Shown here piece by piece: positions 35,965 through 45,538 of a stretch of DNA of 60,028 bases (positions are counted from its first letter, which is position 1; each line of letters begins with the position of its first letter). Location of the stretch: the NCBI GenBank assembly GCA_018658715.1, contig JABHUQ010000108.1:1-60028 (forward strand), given 5' to 3'. The notes under the pieces are model-generated. The model had not been told where the DNA came from, did no database searches, and saw only the letters and a program-made list of their open reading frames with translations. Source of the DNA: Fidelibacterota bacterium. GTDB lineage: Bacteria; Fidelibacterota; Marinisomatia; Marinisomatales; UBA1611. Both the position numbers and the translations under genes were made by a program.

Positions 35965-37218
35965 TTATTCAAATCGCAATGATTCTATCGGGTCAAGTTG
36001 TGATGCTTTCCATGCAGGGTATATCCCAAACCCAATTCCAATAATTGAACATACAAAAAGTCCGAAAAATCCCCACTCGATGGAAATAACAGCAGGAACA
36101 TTAAATATACTGGCTACAGCATTTCCCCCAAATACACCTAAAATAATTCCAGCAATTCCACCAAACTCGCTTAAAAAAATTGCTTCAAGTAAAAATTGTA
36201 AAAGAATATCCTTTTTCGTAGCTCCAATTGCTTTCCTTATACCAATCTCTTTTATTCTTTCCGTGACTGAAACTAACATGATATTCATAATGCCAATGCC
36301 TGCTACGATGAGAGCTATTACACTCACTGAAAATGCAAATATTTTAATTCCGTCAGAAAATACTGATAATTCATCAATGAGCTCTTCGTTAGACGAAATT
36401 TCAAAATTATTTTCATCTTGTGGTCTTAAGTCTCGAATAACACGAAGTAAACCAATTACTTCATCTTTTGTTTGATTTACCAATGCATCTGACTTAGCCT
36501 GAATATTCACCTGTAAGGAAGAACGCCGACTCCCAAAATGATTTAAATAAGTCGTAAGCGGTATGACTACATAATTGTCCTGGCTCTGCCCAAAAGATTG
36601 CCCCATAGGTTTTGTAATGCCAATAACTCTGAATTTAATCCCTTCAATTTTTATCATTTTATCTAAAGGATCTTCAAATGGAAAGAGTTGAGTAACCACA
36701 TCCATTCCTATAATTGCAACTTTACGTAAATGTTCTACATCACTTTCTGTAAAATTTCGACCATCATTTATGGACGTGTTATAAGTGACAATCGAACCTT
36801 CATCACCGCCAGCTATTTGAACACTTTTTAAAGCTTGATTGTCTTTATACTTTACTTTCAATCCTTGTTTTGCGTCCATACCAGTTATCATTTCTGGTAA
36901 AGTTGCTCTCTTTTTCAATTCTTGAACTTGATCGAAAGTAATATTAGGGCGATTGCGATATTTCCAATGCTTACTATCTCCCATAACGACTACTGGATAC
37001 TTTGAAATGGAAAATGTATTTGTCCCAAAAATATTTAACCCAGATTGAACAGATGATTCCAAAGTGTTAATCGCAGTCATGACACCAATCACAGAAAATA
37101 CGCCAATAGTAATACCTAACAAGGTTAATGATGATCTTAGTTTATTTTCTCGTATAGCCTCTAAAGCCATGCGGAAGCTCTCTTTAAATGTATTCTTAAA
37201 ATGAGATTTATTTTTCAA
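35965..37218 (-). CDS. MacB-like ABC transporter permease, second copy
   Basis: This 417-residue protein has the MacB permease layout: one N-terminal transmembrane helix (about 25-47) at LRSSLTLLGITIGVFSVI, a large periplasmic domain (about 50-280) and an FtsX-like C-terminal domain of three helices containing ERIKEIGIRKAIGATKKDIL. Residue motif PAWKASQLDPIESLRFE ends the protein, as usual. It has no ATPase domain of its own and is the second permease of the set. The two permeases are similar but clearly diverged. This suggests a heterodimeric MacB-like pump. Confidence 0.9.
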   Translation of the reverse strand: MKNKSHFKNTFKESFRMALEAIRENKLRSSLTLLGITIGVFSVIGVMTAINTLESSVQSGLNIFGTNTFSISKYPVVVMGDSKHWKYRNRPNITFDQVQELKKRATLPEMITGMDAKQGLKVKYKDNQALKSVQIAGGDEGSIVTYNTSINDGRNFTESDVEHLRKVAIIGMDVVTQLFPFEDPLDKMIKIEGIKFRVIGITKPMGQSFGQSQDNYVVIPLTTYLNHFGSRRSSLQVNIQAKSDALVNQTKDEVIGLLRVIRDLRPQDENNFEISSNEELIDELSVFSDGIKIFAFSVSVIALIVAGIGIMNIMLVSVTERIKEIGIRKAIGATKKDILLQFLLEAIFLSEFGGIAGIILGVFGGNAVASIFNVPAVISIEWGFFGLFVCSIIGIGFGIYPAWKASQLDPIESLRFE

Positions 37219-37221
37219 TTT

Positions 37222-38436
37222 CTATTCATACCTCAACGCATCAATAGGATCTAATTTTGCTGCTTTATAAGAAGGAGCTAAACCTGAAATAATTCCAACA
37301 ACCATGGATAAGCTTAAAGCTGACAAAGCTAGCCCTATTGGCATTTCTGAAGGAAAAAATGAATTAATCACAAGACTACCGCTGTACGCAAGTCCTAAAC
37401 CAACTAAACCACCAAATAAACAAATAATCATAGATTCCATCAAAAATTGAAACAATATCATCCTAGATGTAGCACCGATAGCTTTTCGGATACCTATTTC
37501 TTTTGTCCGCTCCTTTACAGAGACGAACATAATATTCGCAATCCCAATTCCACCTACAACTAGAGATAAAATAGTTATAAACATTCCTGTTCCTCCTATG
37601 GCTAACTTGATCATGGCATATTGCTCTTTAAATGGATCTTGGCGATTAATGGCGAAGTTATCTTTTTCTGATGGACGAAGGTGCCTAATTTGTCGCATTA
37701 ATGCAGTTAATTCTTCAGTGGCATTATCCAAATCCAATTCATCTACTTTAACATTTATCCCAGTCCACCCTCGCCTAGAAAATAGCCGTTGATGAGCTCC
37801 TATAGGAATAATAACTTGGTTATCTAAACTGAACATCCCTAAAAATTTTCCCTGTTTCTCCATTTCGCCAATGACTCTAAAATTATAACTCCCTATTCTA
37901 ATACGTTCTCCGAGAGAATTTTTACCTTGGAATAATGTTTCTGAAATATCTTTTCCAATAATAGCTACTCTTGCGCCAGAGCGATTTTCAGCACTTGAAA
38001 AAAATCGTCCTTCATCCACCTCGGCGATAGTAATCATCGCAAATTCTTCTGTTGTTCCCGATACACGAACTCCTGAAATGTTTTCATCTCCTTTTTTAAC
38101 GGAAGTCCACCATTCTGCTACAGGAGCAACATGTTTAGCATATTGTGATTTTTTTCGTATCGTTTCTGAATGTTTAATTTGAATATCTGGACGATTTCTG
38201 ATTTCCCACCAATCATTATTACCAAACCATTGAAACTTCCGAAGATAAAGAACATCTTTTCCTAAAAATTCCATACTTTTTTCAAATGATTGATCTAATC
38301 CAGATATTAGAGTCCCCATCAAAGTAACGGCTAAAATGCCTATTACCACGCCCAAAGCGGTTAATACTGAACGAGCTTTATTTGATAATACTGAAGAAAT
38401 AGAAATACGTAAATTTTCAAAAAATAATGAAAGCAT
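37222..38436 (-). CDS. MacB-like ABC transporter permease, first copy
   Basis: This 404-residue protein has the same architecture: N-terminal helix with SVLSNKARSVLTALGVVIGIL, periplasmic MacB_PCD-type domain (about 50-265), and FtsX core with ERTKEIGIRKAIGATSRMIL, ending PSYKAAKLDPIDALRYE. It lies between the ATPase gene (five-base gap) and the second permease (three-base gap). Export of a macrolide-like drug, a lipopeptide or an envelope metabolite is possible; the cargo cannot be read from sequence. Confidence 0.92.
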   Translation of the reverse strand: MLSLFFENLRISISSVLSNKARSVLTALGVVIGILAVTLMGTLISGLDQSFEKSMEFLGKDVLYLRKFQWFGNNDWWEIRNRPDIQIKHSETIRKKSQYAKHVAPVAEWWTSVKKGDENISGVRVSGTTEEFAMITIAEVDEGRFFSSAENRSGARVAIIGKDISETLFQGKNSLGERIRIGSYNFRVIGEMEKQGKFLGMFSLDNQVIIPIGAHQRLFSRRGWTGINVKVDELDLDNATEELTALMRQIRHLRPSEKDNFAINRQDPFKEQYAMIKLAIGGTGMFITILSLVVGGIGIANIMFVSVKERTKEIGIRKAIGATSRMILFQFLMESMIICLFGGLVGLGLAYSGSLVINSFFPSEMPIGLALSALSLSMVVGIISGLAPSYKAAKLDPIDALRYE

Positions 38437-38441
38437 ATAAT

Positions 38442-39122
38442 TTACTTATTCACATCTTCCACTATTTTTCCATCAAAAAGTCGTATAACTCGATTTGCAT
38501 GTGAGGCAATATCGTCTTCATGAGTAACTAATACAATTGTATTACCTTTTTGATGAAGTAAATCAAAAATATCCATGATTTCTTGCCCACTTTTTGAATC
38601 TAAATTCCCAGTTGGCTCATCTGCTAGAATAAGAGATGGCCGATTAACCAATGCACGAGCAATCGCAACTCTTTGTCGCTGCCCTCCTGACAATTCATTT
38701 GGTTTATGATGCATACGATCAGCTAAGCCTACGCTCGTTAAAGATTCAGAAGCCATTTCAAGGCGTTTTTCCCGCCTTATATTGGCATAAACCAATGGAA
38801 TTTCAACATTATGTTGTGCTGTTGCTTTTGGTAATAAATTAAATGTTTGAAATACAAATCCTATTTTTCTATTACGAATTGATGCCAATTGATTATCATC
38901 CATTTTATGAACTTTTTCACCTTCAAATTCATAATCACCAGATGACGGCGTATCTAAGCAACCCACCATATTCATTAATGTTGATTTGCCCGAACCAGAT
39001 GGTCCCATTATAGCCAAATATTCATTTTCTTTAATTGCTAAATCTATTCCATCCAATGCACGGACTTCTTCTCCACCCACATTATATATTTTATAAATAT
39101 CTTTTAATGATATAAGTGACAC
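38442..39122 (-). CDS. macB: MacB-type ABC transporter ATPase
   Basis: This 226-residue ATPase has GPSGSGKST (40-48), the signature [15 protein letters not shown] (about 139-153) and [12 protein letters not shown] (Walker B). The LolD/MacB subgroup is indicated by [14 protein letters not shown] near the N-terminus and the [19 protein letters not shown] segment after it. In typical E. coli MacB the ATPase is fused to the permease; here it is separate, as in LolCDE-like systems. It would energise the two permeases. It follows the MacA-like gene after 12 bases. Confidence 0.92.
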   Translation of the reverse strand: MSLISLKDIYKIYNVGGEEVRALDGIDLAIKENEYLAIMGPSGSGKSTLMNMVGCLDTPSSGDYEFEGEKVHKMDDNQLASIRNRKIGFVFQTFNLLPKATAQHNVEIPLVYANIRREKRLEMASESLTSVGLADRMHHKPNELSGGQRQRVAIARALVNRPSLILADEPTGNLDSKSGQEIMDIFDLLHQKGNTIVLVTHEDDIASHANRVIRLFDGKIVEDVNK

Positions 39123-39134
39123 AATAAATATCTA

Positions 39135-40430
39135 TTATTTATTTGGCTTATGGTTTGGTTTATTTTCGATGGATACCAATGATCCATGCTGTAGTTCGCG
39201 GCTAATAGCTTTGTAACTACCTGTAACAATGAGCTGGTTTTCGTCTACTCCTGACTCAACTGCATAATGAGTTTCACTATCCACGCTAACTTGTACAGGT
39301 TGAACAAATGCATATTTTTGGCCATCTTTCGCATCGTTACCATCAAATGAATCTAATAATAAAAAAACAACCTCAATGGGTTCTTCTTTTTTTTCAAATG
39401 ATTTGCCTTTATTCTCATCTTTTGATCCACGATTGCCCCAATTATTACTTTTTTTTGGCTTTTCTTTTTTAATGTTTTTATAATTTATTGGGCGCGCAGT
39501 TAAAGATTGAATAGGAATTGATATATAATTGTTCTTCTTTTCAGTGATAATATTTACAGTACTACTCATTCCTGGTCTAACTGCCTTTGGTGGTGATAAG
39601 ATTTTTACCTTTACTTTAAAATTGGTTACTTGCTCCTGACTACCCAAATTTTGAGTTTGGGCTGTGTGTGCAATTTCGCTAACGTATCCATAAAATAAAG
39701 TATCCGGGAAAGCATCAATTTCAATTTCTGTGGTATCTCCAACTTGGATAGTTACAACATCATTCTCATTCACATCAACCAATACTTCCATTCGATTTAA
39801 ATCAGCAATAGTCATTAATACCCCTGGATTAAACATACCTCCAACTGCCATTTCACCTTCTTCTTTTGTAAGACTTGTTACAATCCCATATTTTGGTGCT
39901 AATAATCTGGTTTTTGATAATTCATCCTCCCGAGAAAAGAGACTTGCTTTTGATTGTTCTAATTGACTAAGTGCTAATTCAAAAGAAGCTTCCACTTGTT
40001 CGAGCTCCTGTTTGGAAATCAACTTTTTTGAAAATAGTGTCTGTGTTCTATCTTTCTGAGCTTTCACTTTTTTTAAATTCGCTTCTGACGATTTAACCTG
40101 TGATGCAACTTGGTTATAAGATGCCCGATATTGCTTTTCATCAATGCTAATTAGGTGTTGACCAGAAACGACTGTATCTCCTTCCACAACAGTAATATCT
40201 GTAATCCACCCAGTAATTGTTGATGTTATTTGAACTTCTTCTTCAGGTTGGATTTTACCATTTGCATTTACTTTATGAACAATATTCCTTCGAGTAATCG
40301 ATTCATATTGGACATTTAATGGTATTTCATTTGATCCTTTTGATACAAAGTATCCAATGATTCCAATTACCAATACAATTGGAATCCAAATTTTCTTTTG
40401 TTTTAGTTTATTTATCATAGGGCTATTCAT
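39135..40430 (-). CDS. macA: MacA-like periplasmic adaptor (HlyD/RND family)
   Basis: This 431-residue membrane-fusion protein has one N-terminal anchor helix (about 14-30: IWIPIVLVIGIIGYFV), a biotinyl-lipoyl half from about 58 (VNANGKIQPEEEVQITSTITGWI), a helical hairpin with many Gln/Lys (SSEANLKKVKAQKDRTQTLFSKKLISKQELEQ), and the beta-barrel domain. A highly charged insertion (about 320-350: KKEKPKKSNNWGNRGSKDEN) interrupts the C-terminal part, which is longer than in MacA. Stop and start overlap the TolC gene by eight bases, so adaptor and outer-membrane duct are coupled. Confidence 0.88.
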   Translation of the reverse strand: MNSPMINKLKQKKIWIPIVLVIGIIGYFVSKGSNEIPLNVQYESITRRNIVHKVNANGKIQPEEEVQITSTITGWITDITVVEGDTVVSGQHLISIDEKQYRASYNQVASQVKSSEANLKKVKAQKDRTQTLFSKKLISKQELEQVEASFELALSQLEQSKASLFSREDELSKTRLLAPKYGIVTSLTKEEGEMAVGGMFNPGVLMTIADLNRMEVLVDVNENDVVTIQVGDTTEIEIDAFPDTLFYGYVSEIAHTAQTQNLGSQEQVTNFKVKVKILSPPKAVRPGMSSTVNIITEKKNNYISIPIQSLTARPINYKNIKKEKPKKSNNWGNRGSKDENKGKSFEKKEEPIEVVFLLLDSFDGNDAKDGQKYAFVQPVQVSVDSETHYAVESGVDENQLIVTGSYKAISRELQHGSLVSIENKPNHKPNK

Positions 40431-41766
40431 TTTTGTATTCTAAATCCAGCACACCAAGTAAAGCTTTCAAATTCATTTCTTGAATACGAGCTTCATGGAT
40501 TGAATTAATTAAGGTTGATTTTGTTCTGATTAAGGAAACTTGGGCATCCAATACTTCTAAAATAGATGCTGAACCAAGACTGTATCTTTCTTTAGCTAGT
40601 TTTAAATCTTCTTCCGCTGAAACAACCACATCTAAATTAATTGGAATAATTTCAGAATAATTTTCAAGTGAATTTCTGATGAGTTCAACTTGTACTTTTA
40701 AATCATTTAATAAAGTAATATAATTATTATTTGATTTTTGAAGTGCTAAATGTGCTTGCTGCTTCTGAATAGATATGCTATTCCCAGAATATATTGGTAC
40801 AGATAAAGAAATATTCATTCCCAGCCTCCAATCATCTTTAAATGAATCCATCAGTGTTTCACTATCTTCACCCACTGCAGAATAATTCATAGAAGCACCT
40901 ACCGATGGTAATCGTAAACCTTTTGTCAATTGTATTTGTAATTCATTTAAGGTAATTCGCTTTTTTTGGATCAATAAACTTGGATTTTTTGTTTTTAATA
41001 ATCGTAATGCTTCTGATGATGATGGGACAATGGTTCCCGACCACTTATCAGAAACAGCGTTTATAGATTGTCCAAAATCCATCATACCCATATGATTAAA
41101 TAATTGTCGTCTAGCATTATTTAATGCTGTTTTTCGATTAAGAACATCAACTCGGCCTTGTCCCTTTGCGACTTCTGCTTTTAGAAGATCTGTTTTACGA
41201 ACTGCTCCTAAATCAAATTGTTGTATTACGAGAGATACTTGTTGATTGGATAATTCTAAATTGTTTTCAGCTACATCTAATAATTCTTGAGCTTGGAGAA
41301 GTCCATAATATGATTTAACAACATTTTGAATCACTTGGATTTTAGTTTGCCTTTGATTTAAAGTTGCAATAGCCAAATTGGACTTTGCTTGCTTTACGGT
41401 ATTACGTGTCCTTCCTCCATTGTATATATTTTGATTTACAGAAAGACCTGCTGACATATTATTCGTATGGTCAAGTTGCGTTGTATCCGAAGAAAAATCA
41501 GAAAAATCGTAAGTGACTGAATTCAATTCTGGGAATTGAGTCCTACCACTATTTGCCGTCATATTTATGGAAGGGAGATAACCACTTTTTGATCCTGCAA
41601 CACCTTTTTTTGCAGATTGAACATCTATTTGTGCTGAACGGAGTATTTTCTTATTTTCAAACGCGATTTGAATGCATTCATTTAAGTTATAAGATTGTTG
41701 GCTAAAGCCACTACAGACCCAAAATATAGTTATAACTAAAGTGGTTGAGTATTTTCTTATTTTCAT
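40423..41766 (-). CDS. TolC-family outer-membrane efflux protein
   Basis: I choose ATG 41766 (MKIRKYSTTLVITIFWVCSGFSQ) as it opens a signal peptide ending near residue 23; the earlier ATG at 41811 adds fifteen unrelated residues. The 447-residue product carries two OEP domains: the first includes SYNLNECIQIAFENKKILRSAQIDVQSAKKGV; the second includes KNPSLLIQKKRITLNELQIQLTKG, and the late LAKERYSLGSASILEVLDAQVSLIRTKS is the hallmark TolC repeat. It forms the trimeric outer-membrane channel for the MacAB-like pump. It is the first gene of the efflux set, 50 bases after cca. Confidence 0.9.
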   Translation of the reverse strand: MKIRKYSTTLVITIFWVCSGFSQQSYNLNECIQIAFENKKILRSAQIDVQSAKKGVAGSKSGYLPSINMTANSGRTQFPELNSVTYDFSDFSSDTTQLDHTNNMSAGLSVNQNIYNGGRTRNTVKQAKSNLAIATLNQRQTKIQVIQNVVKSYYGLLQAQELLDVAENNLELSNQQVSLVIQQFDLGAVRKTDLLKAEVAKGQGRVDVLNRKTALNNARRQLFNHMGMMDFGQSINAVSDKWSGTIVPSSSEALRLLKTKNPSLLIQKKRITLNELQIQLTKGLRLPSVGASMNYSAVGEDSETLMDSFKDDWRLGMNISLSVPIYSGNSISIQKQQAHLALQKSNNNYITLLNDLKVQVELIRNSLENYSEIIPINLDVVVSAEEDLKLAKERYSLGSASILEVLDAQVSLIRTKSTLINSIHEARIQEMNLKALLGVLDLEYKNE

Positions 41767-41816
41767 TTTGGTGGATGTTATTAGACCCCTAGTATTAAAA
41801 AAGGTTCCCATCTTAT

Positions 41817-43238
41817 TTAAAGATAAGTTGATTTATTTTCTATCAAGAATTGTTTTGCTTCTTCATACGTATTATCAATATCTCCGTCTAGAATAGCTTC
41901 TTCAATTGCTTTTTTAATTATACCAACTATTTTTCCTTCTGTTAAACCGCATATATCCATGATTTCTTTTCCACGAATAGGCGATTGAAATACGCGCATT
42001 GCATCACGCTCATTAACATTAGCCATTTTTGATTCAACAATATCAAAATTTTTCAAGTACTGTTTTACTTTATTTGGATTTTTGGTAGTGATATCAGCTC
42101 GACATAATGTTATTAAATCATCTATCTGATCTCCAGCGGCTACCATAACACGTCTTACCGCAGAATCGGTCACTTCCCCCTTTACTAATGCAATCGGGCG
42201 TAAATGAAGTAATGTTAAATTCACCAAATAGTCACGTAATTCATTTGAGAATTTCATGCGTTTGGCAACTTTTTTCAGTATGCGTGCACCCACTTCACTA
42301 TGCCCATGAAATGTATATCCCTTTTCAGGATCAATTCTTCGAGTATGGGGTTTTGCAATATCATGAACTAATGCAGCAAATCGTATTTCCATTTTATTTG
42401 TAAGGTTAGCTGCATTATCAACCACTTGCATGGTGTGTGTATAAATATCCTTATGATGCCATTCAGATGTTTGATCTAATCCAACCATATTATCGATTTC
42501 AGGAAAAACAAATTTCATTAATCCCGTTTCTTGTAAAATATTTAATCCAATAGATGGTTTTGGTGTTTTTAATATCTTTTCCAGTTCAGTTGTTTTTCGT
42601 TCCCATGAAACAATATCAATTCGTTTTACTTGTCTTTTAATAGAATTCAAACATTCATCATCTATTTCGAATGATAGTTTAGAAGCAAAATAGGCACCAC
42701 GCATCATTCTCAACGGATCTTCTGAAAAGGTTTCATTTGGATCTAGAGGTGTAATAAGTCGCTTTGCCTGTAAATCTTGAATTCCTTCAAACGGGTCATA
42801 TAAATTCCCAAAATGATTTGGACGTATATCTACCGCCATTGCGTTAATGGTAAAATCTCTACGGACCAAATCTCCTTTTAAATCTGTATATATTACTTGT
42901 TTGGGTTTCCGAGAATGATTATCGTAAGATTCTGTTCGCGCAGATGCAATTTCTATTTGAATAGGTTGACTTGGAATTAAAGCAGTTCCAAATTTTTCAA
43001 ATGGAACAACTTTATGAATCCCTAAAGCTTTGGAAACGTGTTTAGCAAAATTGATTCCATCCCCAACCACCATAATATCAATATCATTAAGAGGTTTTCC
43101 CATAAGTAGATCGCGAACGAATCCGCCCACAACATAAGCTTCGATTCCGATGGATTCAGCAATTTCTCCTGCAATCTGAAGTAGGGGTAAACTTTCCTTA
43201 CACCCATCCCCATTAAATAATTCTTTTACATTTGACAT
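41817..43238 (-). CDS. cca: CCA tRNA nucleotidyltransferase with HD domain
   Basis: This 473-residue enzyme has the class II nucleotidyltransferase head: AYVVGGFVRDLLMGKPLNDIDIMVVGD, with GGFVRD at 38-43 and the metal DxD at 52-54. The RRDFTINAMAVDI segment (about 132-144) and the RMMRGAYFASKL helix follow. An HD domain contains ALVHDIAKPHTRR (about 290-302) and further histidines. It may act as CCA-adding enzyme or as the poly(A)-polymerase-like member; the head motifs alone do not settle this. The 197-base gap upstream is shared with the divergent PorD-like gene. Confidence 0.93.
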   Translation of the reverse strand: MSNVKELFNGDGCKESLPLLQIAGEIAESIGIEAYVVGGFVRDLLMGKPLNDIDIMVVGDGINFAKHVSKALGIHKVVPFEKFGTALIPSQPIQIEIASARTESYDNHSRKPKQVIYTDLKGDLVRRDFTINAMAVDIRPNHFGNLYDPFEGIQDLQAKRLITPLDPNETFSEDPLRMMRGAYFASKLSFEIDDECLNSIKRQVKRIDIVSWERKTTELEKILKTPKPSIGLNILQETGLMKFVFPEIDNMVGLDQTSEWHHKDIYTHTMQVVDNAANLTNKMEIRFAALVHDIAKPHTRRIDPEKGYTFHGHSEVGARILKKVAKRMKFSNELRDYLVNLTLLHLRPIALVKGEVTDSAVRRVMVAAGDQIDDLITLCRADITTKNPNKVKQYLKNFDIVESKMANVNERDAMRVFQSPIRGKEIMDICGLTEGKIVGIIKKAIEEAILDGDIDNTYEEAKQFLIENKSTYL

Positions 43239-43435
43239 CTGCCAAAATTACTTTAAAAATTAGATAATTATATATGTCATTCAATTAGAAAAGTAAAAAG
43301 TATTGTTTCTAGATTTAATCCAAGATTTATTTAAATATTAGGATTTAGTCATCCTGCACGAATTGAACCCATCTATTTATTCCATATATAATTATTATCT
43401 TGGAGGAGAAAATTCAAACTTGCAATTTTACATCA

Positions 43436-44287
43436 ATGAAACACTCCTCAATAAATAGATTTCTTTCCTTCTTAACCTTCCTTTCTATTGCGTTTGGGCA
43501 ATTTGGAGATATTCATGTTTCATTTGACGATCGTCTTTTACGTGGAGATGAAAAACAAGAAGTTTTTCAGCTGAAGGATGATATCCGTCGCTTCATCTCA
43601 AGCACTCCATGGAATGAAGAATTCAGCGATCTAGGAATTCCACTCCATGTCCAATTTATTTTTGAAGGATCATCCTTTAAAAGTGGTCAAAAAACGTATA
43701 TTTGTCAGGCATTGTTTTCCAATGGAAGTGATCAACGTTATTTTGATAAAGGAGTGCAATTTTTCTATAGTCCAGGGAATGCACTTTATTTTGACCCAGT
43801 TCTCTTTGATCCTTTATCAAGTTTCCTCGCCTTTTATTCTCATTTAATATTAGCTGGCGAAATGGATACCTACGATTTACACGGTGGAGCAAAACATTTC
43901 GAAATTTCACGGGAAATCGCATTTCGCGGTCAAACATCCAATCTAAAAAAAGGCTGGTCATCACGATCAAATTTAGTTGATGATTTAACTTCAAATAATG
44001 GGTTGAGAAAAGCACGGTTAGCATTTTACTTTGGAGTTGAGTTATTTCAAGAGGGTCTTATGGATGAAGCTATAACCGAATTTCAAAATATGATTGATGG
44101 ACTAGATCAAGTTTATAAAGAATTTGGTCGGGACAATTACACAATGTTTTTCATGAAAGTTCAAGCAGAAACAATAGCAGATATTTTTACTAAACTGGGG
44201 CGGAAAGAATTATTGTTGGATATGAAAGAGTTAGATCCTGACCAACACGACATTTACCAAACTGCTTCCGATTCTATATCTCGTTAA
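43436..44287 (+). CDS. PorD/DUF4835-like exported protein
   Basis: The start at ATG 43436 opens a signal peptide (MKHSSINRFLSFLTFLSIAFGQ); an upstream TTG at 43400 would put that stretch inside the protein. A GGAGGAG sequence at 43402-43408 lies 27 bases before the chosen ATG, too far for a usual ribosome site. The 283-residue product begins with GDIHVSFDDRLLRGDEKQEVFQLKDDIRRFISSTPW. This resembles the opening of DUF4835/PorD, where a QVFQTLEKAL-like helix and a TxWT motif follow the signal. PorD is required for type IX secretion in Porphyromonas. Similarity is moderate and judged by eye. Confidence 0.55.
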   Translation: MKHSSINRFLSFLTFLSIAFGQFGDIHVSFDDRLLRGDEKQEVFQLKDDIRRFISSTPWNEEFSDLGIPLHVQFIFEGSSFKSGQKTYICQALFSNGSDQRYFDKGVQFFYSPGNALYFDPVLFDPLSSFLAFYSHLILAGEMDTYDLHGGAKHFEISREIAFRGQTSNLKKGWSSRSNLVDDLTSNNGLRKARLAFYFGVELFQEGLMDEAITEFQNMIDGLDQVYKEFGRDNYTMFFMKVQAETIADIFTKLGRKELLLDMKELDPDQHDIYQTASDSISR

Positions 44288-44325
44288 TTATTGATATTCA
44301 GACAATAACCGATATTAGGCAAATA

Positions 44326-45498
44326 ATGAAGTGTCTTTTATTAAGTACAATAGCCATTATTTTTACTACCATAAATGCTCAAAATTTGAGTGACTTATCC
44401 TTTGGAACGAATAGCTCGCTGGAAGTTTCAACATGGAATATTGAGTGGTTTCCAAAAAGTGGTCAATCAACTGTTGATTCTGTTTCAATAATTATTCAAT
44501 CTTTAGATATCGATATATATGCGCTTCAAGAAATAAGTGATACAAATATGTTTAAACAAATGATTGAAAATATCGAAGGATATGATTATTATTTTAAGTC
44601 AGGCTGGTTTGCTGGATTGGCATATGTTTATAAATCAGGGACCGTCGAAATTGACACAGTTTACGAAATATATACTGAAGAACCCTATTGGCGTCCATTT
44701 CCTCGTTCACCTATGGTAATGGAAATGAATTATCAAAATCAAAAATATTTTATCATCAATAATCATTTCAAATGTTGTGGCGATGGGAATATGAATCTAT
44801 CTGATTCTTGGGATGAAGAAACGAGACGATATGATGCTAGTAATCTACTAAAAGATTATATCGATGTGAATTTAAGTGAAGAAAATGTAATTGTATTAGG
44901 TGACCTTAATGATATTTTAACAGATCCGTCGGCACATAATGTCTTTCAAACCATTCTTGACGATGATTTAAACTTTCTTTTTGCCGATATTGATATTGCA
45001 AATGGCCCAAGTTCAGGGTGGTCATATCCAAATTGGCCTTCCCATATTGATCATATATTTATCACAAATGAGCTTTATGGAATTTTCGATAATAGTAGTT
45101 CTCTTATTCAAACAATTCAGATAGATGAAAATATGGCCGGTGGGTTTAATGAATATGATAATAAAATATCTGATCATCTTCCTGTGGCTATAAAATTAGA
45201 TAATAATTTGACAATAAATGATGAACTCTTAGAGCCTAACATTTTTCAATTAACGAATTACCCAAATCCTTTCAACTCTACAACTACAATATTTTATGAA
45301 ATATTAAATCCTGGTTTTGTAAATATTTCAATACACGATATAAGTGGTTATTTAATTGAGCAATTGGTTAATCAAAATAATATTCCCGGTTTATACTCTT
45401 TGGAATGGAATGCAAATCCATTTTCTTCAGGTATATATTTTTATACAATAACTATGGGAAATCAATCTATGACACAGAAAATGCTTTTACTCAAATAA
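44326..45498 (+). CDS. Endonuclease/exonuclease/phosphatase-fold protein with T9SS sorting domain
   Basis: This 390-residue secreted protein has a signal peptide (about residues 1-18) and an EEP catalytic domain: N38 in STWNIEWFP, E69 in YALQEISD, NNHFKCCGDG with a histidine near 147, LGDLND (D/N about 194-198), and SDHLPVAIK near 285-293. The C-terminal about 85 residues, starting FQLTNYPNPFNSTTTIFYEI and continuing ISGYLIEQLVN, SGIYFYTITMG and QKMLLLK, form a type A T9SS sorting domain. It would be exported by the T9SS and cleaved at the outer membrane. Substrate (DNA, phospho-ester or lipid) is not known. Confidence 0.85.
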   Translation: MKCLLLSTIAIIFTTINAQNLSDLSFGTNSSLEVSTWNIEWFPKSGQSTVDSVSIIIQSLDIDIYALQEISDTNMFKQMIENIEGYDYYFKSGWFAGLAYVYKSGTVEIDTVYEIYTEEPYWRPFPRSPMVMEMNYQNQKYFIINNHFKCCGDGNMNLSDSWDEETRRYDASNLLKDYIDVNLSEENVIVLGDLNDILTDPSAHNVFQTILDDDLNFLFADIDIANGPSSGWSYPNWPSHIDHIFITNELYGIFDNSSSLIQTIQIDENMAGGFNEYDNKISDHLPVAIKLDNNLTINDELLEPNIFQLTNYPNPFNSTTTIFYEILNPGFVNISIHDISGYLIEQLVNQNNIPGLYSLEWNANPFSSGIYFYTITMGNQSMTQKMLLLK

Positions 45499-45538
45499 GG
45501 GATTTCAAATTCATGATACAAGCCCAAGAATTAGTCAC

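Noticed and set aside
41767-41811. Upstream ATG for the TolC gene
   Set aside because: The signal peptide starts at MKIRKYS; the extra fifteen residues look unrelated.
43330-43375. A tRNA-like stretch on the minus strand with GGGTTCAATTC
   Set aside because: The flanking bases do not form a T-stem or acceptor stem; only the loop resembles a tRNA.
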